A stretch of 64,000 bases of DNA from Prunus persica (GCF_000346465.2 NC_034014.1:13203782-13267781), one strand, 5' to 3'; positions 45,553-57,118 are shown, counted from the stretch's first letter. Translations and numbers: made by a program. Notes: generated from the sequence alone by a model not told the origin.

Positions 45553-46386
45553 TTACAAATTCTCAAAGAATTCATTATAATAATACGACTTTGCTTGCTT
45601 CTCTTCAACCCTAGAGCTGAGCATTGCTTGATCGCTGTTGATTTGGCCGACACCGCCCCCAAGGATTGGGTAGCGGATTTTCTGATGTGTGGCAAAGATG
45701 ATGGCATTAATCTTGCCAATCCATGATCTACCCAGAATGTCGTTGTAAAGGGAGACTTCATCAATGATCATGAATGTTTGCAAGCTGATTAGAGGTAGGT
45801 AGTAGACGTCGAGATCTATCTTGCCTACGATAATCGTTGTTGCGCCTTTGAAGCCAGTCAGTGGCTTGGCTGATTTGTTGATCTTTGTCTCCAGACCCAT
45901 CTGTTGGATGACCCCCAATTGTAGGATGTTGGTTGCGCTTCCCTTGTCTGCGTGGACTCGGTCGACCATGGCTTGAGTGATTTGGATGCTGATGACGAGG
46001 GCGTAGTTATGTGGCAGATCGGCTTCCATTAGTAGGAGGTTGCTTGAGATCTGGGGGATCACAATAGCATGTTTGATCTTCCTCTTCTTTTCTTTATTGG
46101 TCAGCCAGGTCTCCTTAGAGTCGGCCCGGATTGTGTTAATCCTTATGACCTTCTGGGATGGCTTCTTCGCAGTATAGTGGTCCTCAATATGCTCGATGGT
46201 CTGCTTTGCAATGAATTCCGTGCAGTGGCCTTCTCTCGCTAGTTCTTCGATGTGCTTTTTCCAGGCAAGGAAATTATTCGTGTAGTGTCGGTATCCCCCA
46301 TGGAAGGCACAGTATTTGTGGGCATTCTTCTTATCTGGGTCCTCTCTTAGAAGCGATGGTCTCCTCACCCAAGGTTTGTCTTTCAC
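45553..46386 (-). pseudogene. Gypsy gag end and aspartic protease region
   Basis: A 277-codon frame. The start (KDKPWVRRPSLL, CAFHGGYRHYTNNFLAWKKH) is the gag region before protease in Tat-like elements. The protease part has VDRVHADKGSATNIL, where the usual D-T/S-G triad reads D-K-G, and ILGRSWIGKINAI. The changed triad suggests an inactive protease. Confidence 0.8.
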
Positions 46387-46389
46387 TTG

Positions 46390-47050
46390 GGCTAGGATGT
46401 GATGTATGGGGATGGAAAACTTAGTGAAGTTCTCATATGCCCGGGGGTCTCTTTGGGACTTGAGCTTGGCACTATTCTTGTTGCTGAATCTGTCGCCTCT
46501 TTGACATGCCTGTCTGGCTAGTTAGTTAGCTTGCCTGTTAGACTTCTTCGCAGCAAGTCGATCGTCATACCAGAGCACGTAGCATTCGGTGGTCGCGTAG
46601 ACATCTGCTAGAGTCTGGCTGGGATCGATAGTTAGCTCGCGGTGTAAGTCGGACTCAATTGGCAAGCCCTTCTTGAAGGCAGAGAACGCAACTTGGTCAT
46701 TACATCCTAGAATGTTTGCCCTTTCTGCTTTGAACCTCTTGATGTAATCTCGGAGGGATTCATCGGACTTCTTGTATATGTTGAATAGGTGGCTAGGGTT
46801 CTTCTTTGGTGAAGACGTGAACCAGCTCCTTAAAGCTGCTAATCGACTAGGATGGTAGGGTGTGGAACTAACCCTGGGCTACTCCTAGCAAAGTCAGGAC
46901 AAAGACGTTGAAACACCCGGCCTTGTAGAGAATCATAACACTCTTGAAGTGTTTCAGATGGCTCTCGGGATCAGAATCTCCTTTGAAGTGTGTGAACGAA
47001 GACGTTGAGAATCACTTCGGGGGAGCAGCATGCTCGATTTCGGCTGTGAA
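46390..47050 (-). pseudogene. Gypsy gag fragment
   Basis: Minus-strand translation gives GCNDQVAFSAFKKGLPIES, then DLHRELTIDPSQTLADVY, followed by a basic stretch with a stop. This is the retrotransposon gag domain. Broken by stops and frame changes. Confidence 0.75.
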
Positions 47051-48356
47051 TGTTGTGGAGTTTGCTTGATCCAATTTCTTGCACAGAGCATCTTCGAAAC
47101 CTTCTCCGATCTTCAAATCTTGAAGCCGGTTGTTCATAAGCTTCTCGACATCCTCTGTGCGGATGGCTTGTTAGTTGCTTCGGTGACCTTCAAGATTTGG
47201 GAGATGCTGGTTGACTTCCTCGTTGGCTTGCAAAAGTCGACCATCTTGGTTGTTCTGCCCGTGGGGCAGATTAGTAAATTAAGCTTCTGAGGATTCCTCC
47301 ACTGTTTGTCGTCATGAGTTGGTTCTCAAGTAGGTTGGTGAGCGTTGGTCGTTGCGTTCGCCACGCAATTGTTCATGAACTCGAGCTCTTTGTGGGCCCA
47401 GCTTAGAATGGATACTTCTTTAGACTGTGGGCCCAACCTCTCGTGCATATTAGACTGTGGGCCCAACCTTTCGGGCACATTGGTCCTTGGACCTAACCTC
47501 GAACGGATTGTCGACCGGCTCAGAGTATAGCTTGCAGATGTCTACGTCTTTTCAACACTATCTTGTTCCTTGTCATGGGCTCCAAGGCCAAGGCCTTTAT
47601 TCAAGTTGTTTTGCCTGAGTAGCTGGCTAATTAGATTTTTTTGGTCGTCGATCCTCTATGTGAGTTGATCGACTCGTGAGTTAAGGCCCACTTGACAGCA
47701 TAGGTTGGGAAGAAAGGTGTGGACCAAGTCCAATAGCATATGGCTAGGGATCCATTAGATGCGTACACGGGTGCATATGTCAAGTTTGGTTAGAAATGAG
47801 GAAGCAAATAGATTTGCTCCAAGACCAGGGAATGGCCCAAGATGGCATTGAGGTGGCCACGAATGGCGGCACTGTCATGGGTGGCGCCGCCACTGCCTAG
47901 GCTTTGTGGTTGCACGGCGGAGGAAGCCACGGGGTCATATGGCTGCAAAAAGGTATTGGCCACGAGGCCTTGAGATGGGACAACACCGGCCACGTGGCCG
48001 TGAGGAAGGTTACTACCGGTTCCGTGAGGTTGCGGAGCGGTGGTGGCGGTTGAGAGGCTTCCGGAGGTGGTTGGATGGCATGGGCAGCCACAAGGGGCTG
48101 CTAGAACTTGCGAGAGGGCTGCTAGAATGTGTTGGCAGCCATGAGAGGCTGCTACAAAACACTGGCAGCAGTTGTTCCTAATGGTGGCAACGAGGTTTAG
48201 GCCGTTCCGGAGTGTGCCGTCACGGTGGTTTTGCTCCTGGGATATTTGCTTCCAACCATGGTTGTTTGGAAGGCTTCGGTGGATTGAAAAATAGGAGGGA
48301 AGGATTCCTTAAGCACGCATTGAGTACAACTCGCGCTTTCAATGAAAGCACCAATT

Positions 48357-48924
48357 TGTGGGAGTGATTTTCGTCCCAAGAGAATATTCGTCTAAGATTC
48401 CGTCTTCCTCTTGGATTCTCTTTCTCCCTACAAAACAATACGGAGTAAAGTACCACACCGGGGAGGTGTTGGCCAAAGGCCCTCCAATGCCTAAGTTAGT
48501 TTGAGTGTTTGTAGGAACACTAGCTAACAAAAGGGTACGGAGATGTATGTATGGTGTGAACTAGGTAGCCCGAGCCTTGTGTGAGAGAGAGAAAGAGTTA
48601 TGGTGGCTAGGGTTTGTGAGATGGAATTTTTGTAGAGTTTCAAACAGAAGTTTAGACGTACCTTAACCCTTGGTGTAGCCATGTATTTATAGGAGCCTCG
48701 GAGGCTAGGGTTTCGGAAGAATAATTACATAGATGGAAAGGAATTATTCTTCCATAATTTGGAGAGATTGACGTAATTAGGGATTTGATTTAAATCAAAT
48801 CCCTAATTAGGGTAAGAATTGAATAATTGCCAATTAAATCAAATAACTCCCAATTAGGCCAAATAATTTCCAAATTGATTGGCTTAATTATTTGACCTAG
48901 GATCCGTAGATATTTGCTTCCGCA
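48357..48924 (-). repeat. Gypsy LTR (about 568 bp)
   Basis: On the plus strand it starts TGTGGGAGTG next to the PBS and ends near CTTCCGCA, inside the copia reverse transcriptase frame. The right edge is inferred from where copia similarity stops. Confidence 0.55.
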
Positions 48925-49547
48925 GCGTACATGATGTCGGGTCTTGTTGTTGTTAAGTATAGTAAACTCCCAATGAGACTTCTGTAAATTGATTCATCAG
49001 CTTTACTTGATCCATCTTCCTTTCTTAATTTCTCATTGGTGATAAGTGGAGTAGCCAAAGTCTTGCACCCGTACATCTTGAACTTTTTCAAAAGATTCTC
49101 AGTGTACTTTTTCTGGCATATGAAGATTCCATCTTCTTCTTGTTTTATTTTAATGTCCACAAAATAGTGCATCAATCCAAGGTCACTCATCTCAAATGTT
49201 TTCATCATATCTTTTTTGAACTCTTGAATTATTTCTTTATTGTTTCTTGTGTAGATGAGGTCATCCACATATAGAGAGACGATCAAAATATCATAGTTAC
49301 CTTGAGTTTTGATGTAGAGAGTAGGCTCGCTTTTGCTCCTCCTGAAGCTTGCGTTGATGAAGTACTTGTCTATGCGGCTGTTCCATGCTCGTGATGCTTG
49401 CTTGAGTCCGTACAAGGCTTTCTTTAGCTTGAGTGCTTTATCTTCTCCTCCTTGTTCTATAAATCCTTGTGATTGCTCCACAATATTTCTTCTTCGAGCT
49501 CTCCATTTAGAAATACAGACTTTACGTCTAGCTAATAAATTCTCCAT
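48925..49547 (-). pseudogene. Copia reverse transcriptase fragment
   Basis: Contains KKALYGLKQASRAWNSRIDK, the catalytic YVDD (SLYVDDLIYTRNN), EMSDLGLMHYFVDI and SLIGSLLYLTTTRPDIMYAA, all hallmark copia RT segments. Ends at the gypsy junction. Confidence 0.9.
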
Positions 49548-50173
49548 TTCATTTAAGCTGCTAGTGCTACCAGTGCTCTTATAGTGTCAAGTCTTGCAAC
49601 TGGTGCAAAGGACTGGTTGTAGTCCATGCCATGCTACTGCGAGTAGCCTTTAGCTACTAACCTCGCCTTATGCTTTTGTATCGATCCATCAGGGTTAAAT
49701 TTGGTGTTATAGACCCATTTAACCCCAATCTCTTTGTCTTGTGGGCGATCAACGAGTTCCCATGTTTTGTTTTTCTCAATTGTTTTGATTTCTTCTTCCA
49801 TAGCTTTTCTCCAGATTTCTTCTTTATTGCAACTTTAAATCTCTTTGGTTCTATAGATATGAAGTTGCAAGTCTCATATATATCTTGGAGTGATCTAGTT
49901 CTCTGTTCTGGTTCTGGAGAGCCTTCATGTTGTATAGATGGAGGAGTTGTAGGTGGTGGAGTCGTACCTAGAGTTTCTTCAGTTTCCTCTCAACACAGTT
50001 GTGTTATAGTAACACTTTTCCTTTCAACTTTTTCTTCCTCCCAATTCCATGACGCCGATTTATCGAACTCAACATCTCGGCTTATCATGAACTTCTTAGT
50101 TATGGATTGTAGACTCGATAGTCTTTAGATTGGGAACTGTATCCAAAGAATATACCAACTTCATATTTTTCTT

Positions 50174-51086
50174 CTAGCTTGTGTCTTTTCTCCTTAGGAA
50201 TGTGCACAAAGCAAATGCATACAATACTTTGAGATGCTTTGACAATGGCTTTATATTGCTCCAAGCCTCAATAGGAGTCTTATTTTGTAAAGCTTTTGTT
50301 GGGCATCTATTTAGCAAGTATACTATTGTATATACAGCTTTTGCCCAGAATGTGTTTGGCATGCCTTTTTCAAATATCATGGATCTTGCCATCTCCATGA
50401 TAGTTCTATTTTTTCTTTCTAAGACTCCATTTTGTTTAGGAGCATAGTCAACTGTTAGTTGATGCTGTAATCCTTCATCTTCACAAAATTTGTTGAATTC
50501 TTTAGAATTATATTCTTTTCCTCTATCACTTCTTAGAGCTTTAATATAGTGGCCACTTTGTTTTTCGACATGGGTTTTGAATTTTTTTGAAGATATTAAA
50601 TACTTCTGATCTTTCTCGTAGAAAATAAACCCACATCATTCTAGTATAGTCATCTACGAATAGGATAAAGTACTTGTTGTTATCAAGAGATGAAGTCCTC
50701 ATAGGTCCACAAACATCTGTGTGGACAAGCTCCAACAAGGCCTTAGCTCTCCAAGCCTTTCCAAATGGAAATGCTTGTCTATGTTGTTTGCCAAGTTGGC
50801 AACCTTCACAGACATCATGGATCTCTTTTATGTTTGGAAGATCTCTCATCATATTCTTTTGATAAAGAGTTTTTAGTGCATAAAAACTAAAGTGGTCAAA
50901 TCTTCTATGCCATAACCATGAATCTTCTACTTCTGCTTTCATGGTTGTGGCTTTTACAAATTGCCATTGGATAGGAAAATTTCTATTTTCCATCCTTACT
51001 TTTCTTATTATGTGATTTTTATTTCTTTTATCCAATATTGTGCAGGAGTCTTTAGAAAAGTGCAGAGAGTATCCATTTTCAATCAT
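50174..51086 (-). pseudogene. Copia GAG-pre-integrase and integrase
   Basis: The zinc-binding part has H-x3-H in WHRRFDHFSF and CEGCQLGKQHR. The catalytic core has VHTDVCGPM and FVDDYTRMMWVYF. A break near 50541 separates the end (MARSMIFEKGMPNTFWAKAV, YLLNRCPTKAL) from the start. Confidence 0.88.
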
Positions 51087-51137
51087 TTGTCCAACACTAA
51101 ATAGATTATGCTCCAGGCTAGGTACTAGTAGAACATC

Positions 51138-51428
51138 TTAAATATATTTAGTTCCTTTATTAGTTTGGATAGAGATTGTACCTTTTCCTTTTGCCTTCAC
51201 CAGTGTTTCATTTCCCAATTTTACTTGGGATTTTACGGGTTTGTCTATGTTGGAGAAGATGCTTTCATCTCCAGTCATGTGGTTACTACAGCCGCTGTCA
51301 ATATACCATTTCTTGTTGGTTCCTTCTTGTGTGGCTTGATGAGCATAAAACACATACTCATTCTTCTCACTTTTTTCTGAGTAATTGGCTTGATAGTTCT
51401 TGGTGATTTCTATTTTTACAAACCCCAT
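51138..51428 (-). pseudogene. Copia protease segment
   Basis: WYIDSGCSNHMTGDESIFSN with the Asp-Ser-Gly active site typical of copia proteases. Confidence 0.85.
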
Positions 51429-51830
51429 AGCCTGTGGCGAATCCAGGAATTTTCATTTCAGGGGTCAACGTGTAAAAGGTAAAAAAAAAAATTCTATGCA
51501 AAATAGACCCGTTGAAATGAAACGGTAATACTCTAATTCATAGTTATTAGATAAAACCATACAAAATACACATATTCATTATCAAAGAGAACTGCATCAA
51601 CTTCAAAAAATAGACACACATTGCAATACACCAGAAATATCTCTAAGAATGTGATAATAAACCAAAAAATTAGTTTTTTCTTTCCTTTATTTCTTTTTTA
51701 TTTCCCCAATTCTTATTGGATTTATAATCTTCTCTTCCAGAACTTTCCCCAAATTTCCCTTCCCTTCTTTAGTTTTCTGAGACCTTAAATTTAGTTTTGA
51801 CTGAAATTCTCTTTCTATTGAATTTTCATT

Positions 51831-52451
51831 TCACCTACTCAGTCTTTTTTCATATGCTTCAAGACAACCCATTAATTCTGTCACTGACAGACTAGTTAAA
51901 TCTTTTGTCTGTTCAATGGTAGTAACTAAAGGATCATACTTATCAGGAAGACTTATAAGTATTTTTTCTACAATTCTTAAATCATTAATTTTTTCTGCAT
52001 AGGCTCTCAATTGATTAATTTTAATTTTAATTTTAGCATAATAGTCTTGTTCAGAATCCTTTATTTTAATGTTTTCAAACTCTCTTCTCAAAGTTTGTAG
52101 TTTAACTACACGTACCTTGGCATTGCCTTGAAATTCCTCATTTAAGGTATTCCATGCTTCCCTTGCAGTTGTGGCTCCCATGATCCTTCGAAAAATATTA
52201 TCATGCAAGGCTTGTTGCAAGGCATGCAAGGCTTGTTGCGGGGCATATAAGGCCTTTGCATCTTTTTGTTGATCTTTCTTCAGTTGCCTCAACTGTTCCA
52301 CTATTGGATTTTCTGGATTATTGAAGCCACTATCAACTATGTCCCATAAATCTTGAGACATAAAATAGGTCTTCATTTTAATACTCCAAAAGGCATAGTT
52401 TTTTTCGGTGAAAATAGGAAGAGGGTCAGAGTTTTGGCTAGTGGTAGACAT
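51831..52451 (-). CDS. Copia gag (206 aa)
   Basis: An open frame from ATG at 52451. It starts with the FTEKNYAFWSIKMKTYFMSQ region and continues through the UBN2-type gag core (AREAWNTLNEEFQG, SLPDKYDPLVTTIEQ). It contains a small in-frame repeat (APQQALHALQQALH). The zinc knuckle that normally follows is missing downstream. Starts 46 bp after the PBS. Confidence 0.85.
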   Translation of the reverse strand: MSTTSQNSDPLPIFTEKNYAFWSIKMKTYFMSQDLWDIVDSGFNNPENPIVEQLRQLKKDQQKDAKALYAPQQALHALQQALHDNIFRRIMGATTAREAWNTLNEEFQGNAKVRVVKLQTLRREFENIKIKDSEQDYYAKIKIKINQLRAYAEKINDLRIVEKILISLPDKYDPLVTTIEQTKDLTSLSVTELMGCLEAYEKRLSR

Positions 52452-52496
52452 GATGGAGGACTAGAGTGAACCAACGCCCAAGGTTGATCGGAACAA

Positions 52497-52508
52497 GCTC
52501 TGATACCA
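52497..52508 (-). promoter_or_regulatory. Copia primer binding site (tRNA-iMet)
   Basis: Reads TGGTATCAGAGC on the minus strand, the standard initiator-Met PBS of plant copia elements, one base from the LTR end. Confidence 0.92.
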
Positions 52509-52509
52509 C

Positions 52510-52914
52510 TGTTAGTTTATGGAAGAAGAGGTTTAAGAAATGGTTGGTTTTAGTATTTAGGACAATAGCTTGATGTGGAATGGAAAACTTTTTCAGAGAG
52601 CAACAAGGTAATTATATTTCATTTGAATGAAGGCGGAAATTAGTTACAAAGCTTTAGAGACTTGAGTTTGATGATAGCATGAATTGGACAGCTGTAGTTT
52701 TTCAGCTTTAATTGCTTGAATACATAAGTGGGCTGCTAGCTTATATATATAGGGATGCTAAGTCGGCAACTTGGCTTTGGACAAGTCGGTTGCACAGTAA
52801 TCGACTTTTCTAAAGTCATTTTCAGCCACTAGTTGTACAATAAATCTAAAATTATCTAGTTACAATATATTATATACTTAGTAGGATGTTTCTAGTGACT
52901 TTAACTTGTTAACA
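52510..52914 (-). repeat. Copia 5' LTR (405 bp)
   Basis: Terminal TGTTA...TAACA inverted ends. On the minus strand a TATA stretch (TATATATATAAGCTAGCAGC) lies near 52735-52755. Directly adjoins the LRR remnant on the right. Confidence 0.8.
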
Positions 52915-52968
52915 TCTCTCAATTTTTCTAAATTATTCTATATTATTCAAGGTACATGTGTGCATTAC

Positions 52969-53860
52969 TTTTTAGCACTTACTCATCTTGGACTCTGGGA
53001 CTCCAAGAAACTCAAGTATCTTCCAGAGATGCCACAGAATATGGAAACTTCAGAATTACGTGGTACCGCAATAGGAGGAATTGCCTTCATCAATTGGGTC
53101 TCATGAAAAAATATCTCACCTAGGTATTAAAGATTGTAAAGAGCTTAAAAATCTTCCAAGCAGCACTTGTAATATTAAGTCATGGAAATGCATACTTTAT
53201 TTTACTCTAAAAAGTTGCTCAACTCTTGCCAACATTTTGGAGCTTCCCAGGTACTTGAGTTATTTATATTTGACTGGGACAGCAATAGAGGTTTTGCGCT
53301 CATCAATCGAGCTTCTGGATGGTCTCTGTGACATGAAACTGAAAAATTGCAAAAGGCTTGTGAGTCTCCCAATGGTCATTTGGAAGTTGAAACGTCTTCA
53401 ACGTCTTGACCTTACTGGTTGCTCTGAATTCAAGAACTTCCCAGAAATCTTGGAGCCTAAGGAACATATGGGATCTCTTAGTTTAAAAGGAACAGCCGTT
53501 AAAGAGCTACCTTTGTCGATTGGAAATCTTATTGGCTTCGAGTATTAGAGCTCTCTGGTTTGCAAAAACCTTGAGTATGTCCCAAGCAGCATCTACAGTT
53601 TAAACTGGCTTGAATGTCTCATGTTTGATGGATGCTTGAAACTTCAAAAATTATTTCCACCCTTCTCAGGCGGTTTGCTTTCTTTGAAAGAACTAAGCCT
53701 CAGTTACTGCAGTATATTAGAAATTCATGATTTCTTCGTTTGCTTAACCACATTGCAAGAATTAGATCTAAGTGGAACCATGATTGAGAGCATACGCAGA
53801 ACCATCAAACAATCTTCTGAGCTGTCTATCCTGAACTCAGAGACGTCGAGATTAGTGTGA
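52969..53860 (+). pseudogene. Orphan LRR end of a second TNL gene
   Basis: Collinear with exon 4 of the TNL at 31426-34823, from the LTYLNLGGC position to GTMIESI near the end. LRR text such as KELKNLPSSTCNI, FKNFPEILEPKEHM and TAVKELPLSIGNL is well kept. A frame change near 53065 and a stop at 53546 break it. It ends at a TGA at 53858-53860. No TIR or NB-ARC remains upstream; the copia LTR begins 55 bp before it. It is either a duplicate cut in two by transposon insertion or the 3' remainder of a deleted gene. Confidence 0.9.
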
Positions 53861-54531
53861 AGCAAGAAGATGAACTACTTTCTCCACTTGCTGCTGTTGC
53901 AATGCAAGCCTTGTGGCTGAGGACGCTTTTGGGGTTTGTTAGGCTTCCTAGAGATGTCCTATATAGTACATACTAAATATGAATGCATGTGAACTATGCA
54001 TAGTTTTTTATTGACATATCCTGCTTTGTTTTTATATGATTGGATATCTACCCGGTGAGTGATATCCCTTTGCTAAGATGAAGTGGAATTGTAGTAACCT
54101 TTGTGGTTACTGTACTTCTGTATTTATAATAACCTTGTATAGTTATCTGTATTTATACCGGCTCTTATAGCTGACAACCTTGTGTGCCTCAATTGTAAAT
54201 GTAATATTCTATCGTCTTTATCTCAAAATAGATGAAGTGGAATGCATCACTGCATCATCGTATTCGTATACGCTTTGCCTTCATCATGGGTTTCATGGAA
54301 AACATTCAAAAGTTTCATAGCTCGTAGACTAGCTTGGTATTCTTAAACATGTTAAGAATTAAATTCCAAAACATATAACTCATAGATAGGTACGTAATAA
54401 TAAACAAAAATAACGAACAAACGAAGATTTCAATAAATAACATGAGCATACTCGAAAGTTTCATATATAAACTGCGGCCTTGCAGAGTCTTCATTTCACT
54501 ACCTTTGTATTTCATATTGAGTACAGTATTT
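53861..54531. other. Spacer, no gene seen
   Basis: Probably the 3' untranslated and downstream region of the lost TNL followed by plain intergenic DNA. Confidence 0.4.
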
Positions 54532-54876
54532 ATGAAAATGAAAACTATAAACAATTTTGTAATATTTGTTTTATTTTTGCTTTGCCAACAAGCTTGCGGG
54601 TGGCCATGGCCAAGAGTGACTGTCCGTATTACCAGCAAGCTAGGGGGCCGGCGAAGCATGAACACTCACTGGAAATCTGCAGCAGACAATGATCTTGGCT
54701 TGCAAATTCTGGCAGATGGTCAAGAAACTAGTTGGAGTTTCGACCCGAATATTTGGCAAACGACACGCTTTTATTGCAATGTGCAATAGGGTAGCTCACC
54801 ATGGTACAATTTTGATGCCTTCATAGATAATAGAGATGCTTGGAGGTGTTTACATCAATGTAAATATGTGATGTCA
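54532..54876 (+). pseudogene. S-protein homolog (SPH) with one nonsense codon
   Basis: Plant SPH proteins are small secreted, cysteine-containing proteins of the Papaver PrsS family. From ATG 54532 the frame gives a signal peptide (NNFVIFVLFLLCQQACG), then VTVRITSKLG, a HWKSAADNDLGLQIL segment, WSFDPNIWQTTRFYC and NVQ. It stops at TAG 54787-54789, exactly where the family has a conserved tryptophan (TGG to TAG). The same frame continues with GSSPWYNFDAFIDNRDAWRC and CKYVMS to about 54876, then leaves the family. The change is a single substitution in an otherwise readable gene. The usual C-terminal end looks lost as well. Confidence 0.85.
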
Positions 54877-55433
54877 ATCAACATTAATATACGTATTATC
54901 ATATACTTGCATCGAAATTCCAAAACCGATCAAGGAAAAATGGAATTGCTGAAAATATATAGAGATACTGCAGGAGAGGAGGTAGCGTAGGTAAAGGTTA
55001 GAAGATGACTTCAAACAAAAAAAAAAACACACACACACACATCAACAAATCAACAATCATTTCAATATAATTACAAGAATTAGAGTAATTTAGACTATCG
55101 GTTATATAAATAAATAAATAAAAACACTTCAACAAATATAATTACAAGGAACCCAAAACATGTAAGAATTGATTATAAGACGTCAACAGAAATCATTTTC
55201 CCATATTATTCCATCAATCTTGTTGTGTTCCACCAAGTCAGCTCAATATATATGTATAGATAGAAACATCGATCAAGACCCTACAAGAGAGAATAAAGTA
55301 CTTACGGTGCATTTGGATGGGGAAGTAAACTTGGAATTTGATATTGTCTTAGAATAAAGATTTAGAAATGAACTCAACTTATAATTTATTGACAATGAGA
55401 AAATAAAGAGATTATCAGGAAGAGAATGAGAAC
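54877..55433. other. Spacer, no gene seen
   Basis: AT-rich, with a CA run at about 55027-55042. Holds the 3' flank of the hyccin gene on the minus strand. Confidence 0.4.
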
Positions 55434-56573
55434 CTAGATACTAATAATTCGAGATTTAGGAATCTCAGTTGGATCAAAATCATCGTTAGTGTCCAATGCT
55501 TGCTTAGTGAGCCTAAGAAGACTCCCAGTGACCAAAATAGCTTTGGGATTGATATCATGCATAGACCTGGCATACAAACTCCTACAAGCCTCACTGCCCT
55601 TATCAACCAACTCCTTGTTTTGGTTTGGACACAAAAGGCAGTGACCCAAAATCCTGAAAACCGGTTGCATTAATTCCCATGGCAAAGGAATGCTCCCCGC
55701 CTTTTCTCCATTTCCATCCTCTTCTTTGCTTTCACTCCTACTGCTACAGCTACTACCAGTCATCTCCTTGTACATTTCCCCGTCTTGGCCAGCCCAAACC
55801 CTGCAAAACTCGCAAAATTCAATCTTTGATTGCACCGGCATTTCATGTATCTTGCTGTAGTACAACTCCAGTGCCACCCCAACAATCCTAGCCCTCCTTG
55901 TGGACCTCACTGTACCATAGGGTTCCAAACTTGGAGATATGACAGCCAAATTTAGGCCTGTGGAATTGTTTTTAGTGGGTGCTTTGCTTTCGTGGTAGAG
56001 ACTGGGATGAGACAAGTCGGGGACACTGACGGTTATGGAGTGGCCAGAACGTGTTGCGGTTTCGTGGGCGTAGAGGGCTAAGAGGACTGCCTCAAAGCCA
56101 GCTAGGGGTACCCGGAGGGCAGCACGGGAGATGTAGATGCCCGCGATGATGGGAAGGAAGCGAAGGACGAGGAGTTGGAGGTCGGGATCGGAGGATTGGA
56201 AGGTGTCGTAGAGCCAGCGGCAGAGGTTGTTGTCGCCTGCGCCGGAGTCGGGTTGGCGGAGAAGGGAAGAGATGTGGGAGGCTGTGTGGTGGTCATGGAG
56301 GAGGGTGTGGGCGGGGTTGGAGGAGGAGGAGAGGGAAGGAGGGAGAGAGGGGAGAATGGTTGAGAGGGATTGAACTGCTGATTGGCATTTGGAGAGGGAT
56401 GAGTTATGTGATGAAGCTGAGGCTGAGGCTGAAGTGGTAGTTGTTGGGGTTGGGGTGATGGTGGAGGTGGTGGTGGAATTGATGGTATCTTGATCATCTT
56501 CTAGGATGGATGAAGTGGAGGGGTCGTTGGACATTGCTTGAGAGGGAGAGAGATTAAATGGGGGGCGTTTCAA
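55434..56573 (-). CDS. Hyccin-family protein (PI4K-alpha complex subunit), 379 aa
   Basis: A single uninterrupted exon of 379 codons. In plants hyccin proteins (Arabidopsis HYC1 At5g21050 and HYC2 At5g64090) form a complex with PI4K-alpha1, NPG and EFOP proteins, which makes PI4P at the plasma membrane. Seen here: a Ser/Thr-rich low-complexity N-terminus (residues 15-60), then the hyccin domain from about residue 65: HDHHTASHISSLLRQP, LCRWLYDTFQSSDPDLQLLV, RFLPIIAGIYISRA, FEAVLLALYAHE, RARIVGVALELYYSKI and LPWELMQPVFRILGHCLLCP. An acidic Glu-rich insert lies at about 275-290. Start: ATG 56573; a second in-frame ATG (56534) also leaves the domain whole. No broken features; likely functional. 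Confidence 0.9.
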   Translation of the reverse strand: MKRPPFNLSPSQAMSNDPSTSSILEDDQDTINSTTTSTITPTPTTTTSASASASSHNSSLSKCQSAVQSLSTILPSLPPSLSSSSNPAHTLLHDHHTASHISSLLRQPDSGAGDNNLCRWLYDTFQSSDPDLQLLVLRFLPIIAGIYISRAALRVPLAGFEAVLLALYAHETATRSGHSITVSVPDLSHPSLYHESKAPTKNNSTGLNLAVISPSLEPYGTVRSTRRARIVGVALELYYSKIHEMPVQSKIEFCEFCRVWAGQDGEMYKEMTGSSCSSRSESKEEDGNGEKAGSIPLPWELMQPVFRILGHCLLCPNQNKELVDKGSEACRSLYARSMHDINPKAILVTGSLLRLTKQALDTNDDFDPTEIPKSRIISI

Positions 56574-57118
56574 AGTATGTTAAAACAGATGTGATCTATT
56601 TGGTCAGAGGAGATAATTGAGGGAGAAGTTTCCTTTTTTATGTTCTTTTTTGGCCGATAATCGGGGAGGAGGAACAGGGACTAATGTATGCGTCAACAAC
56701 ATTTATCAACCACCATGTGAGCCAGTTAAGAATTTTGTATATGAGAGAGAAAGGAAATGCTCCGTATACATCGCCAGTCGGTTTGGGTTGGGTTCTAACA
56801 AATTTCAGAAATTTTATGTCCCAATAGACGCCACACCATCAAGGTTGGGTTTGCTTCTCTATTAAGTTTCTGTTGGCCTTTAATTTCAATTGGCCTCATA
56901 ATTTATCAGTAAAGCTTGTTATATTTGTATTTCCTTCGACCAAACTACAAAATTTTAATGCTCCAAACACAAGCTGGAAGGAAAATAACAACAGTACATA
57001 GATAAGGTTGAAATTGCCAATCCGAAACTTGCATCTCTATCTTACTCAACCAGAATCTAACTGTTGTAAGCTAATAAATATACTAATACAGACAACGTCC
57101 TTCGTACAAAGCCAACTA

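Larger units (their letters stand above)
43773..48924 (-). mobile_element. Degenerate Ty3/gypsy element (Tat-like)
   Basis: Minus-strand order: LTR (48924-48357), PBS of the TTGGTGCTTTCATTGA type (about 48340-48356), leader, gag (about 47050-46390), gag end plus protease (46386-45553), reverse transcriptase (about 44900-44494), RNase H start (44307-44077). Gag-protease-RT-RNase H with no integrase before RT is the gypsy order. All frames are broken. At 44095 the RNase H region runs straight into a second LTR-like piece (43790-44095), itself followed by another PBS-like site, so the left end is a junction with a related copy and the integrase half is missing. Confidence 0.8.
48925..52914 (-). 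mobile_element. Truncated Ty1/copia element
   Basis: Minus-strand order: 5' LTR (52914-52510), initiator-tRNA-Met PBS, gag, protease, integrase, reverse transcriptase. Integrase before RT is the copia order. The element is cut within RT right after TTRPDIMYAA by the gypsy LTR. RNase H and the 3' LTR are absent from the window. Many stops and frameshifts separate the domains. Confidence 0.88.

Noticed and set aside
48197..48530. Short minus-strand frames near the gypsy LTR
   Set aside because: They lie in the LTR and leader of the gypsy element and match no protein.
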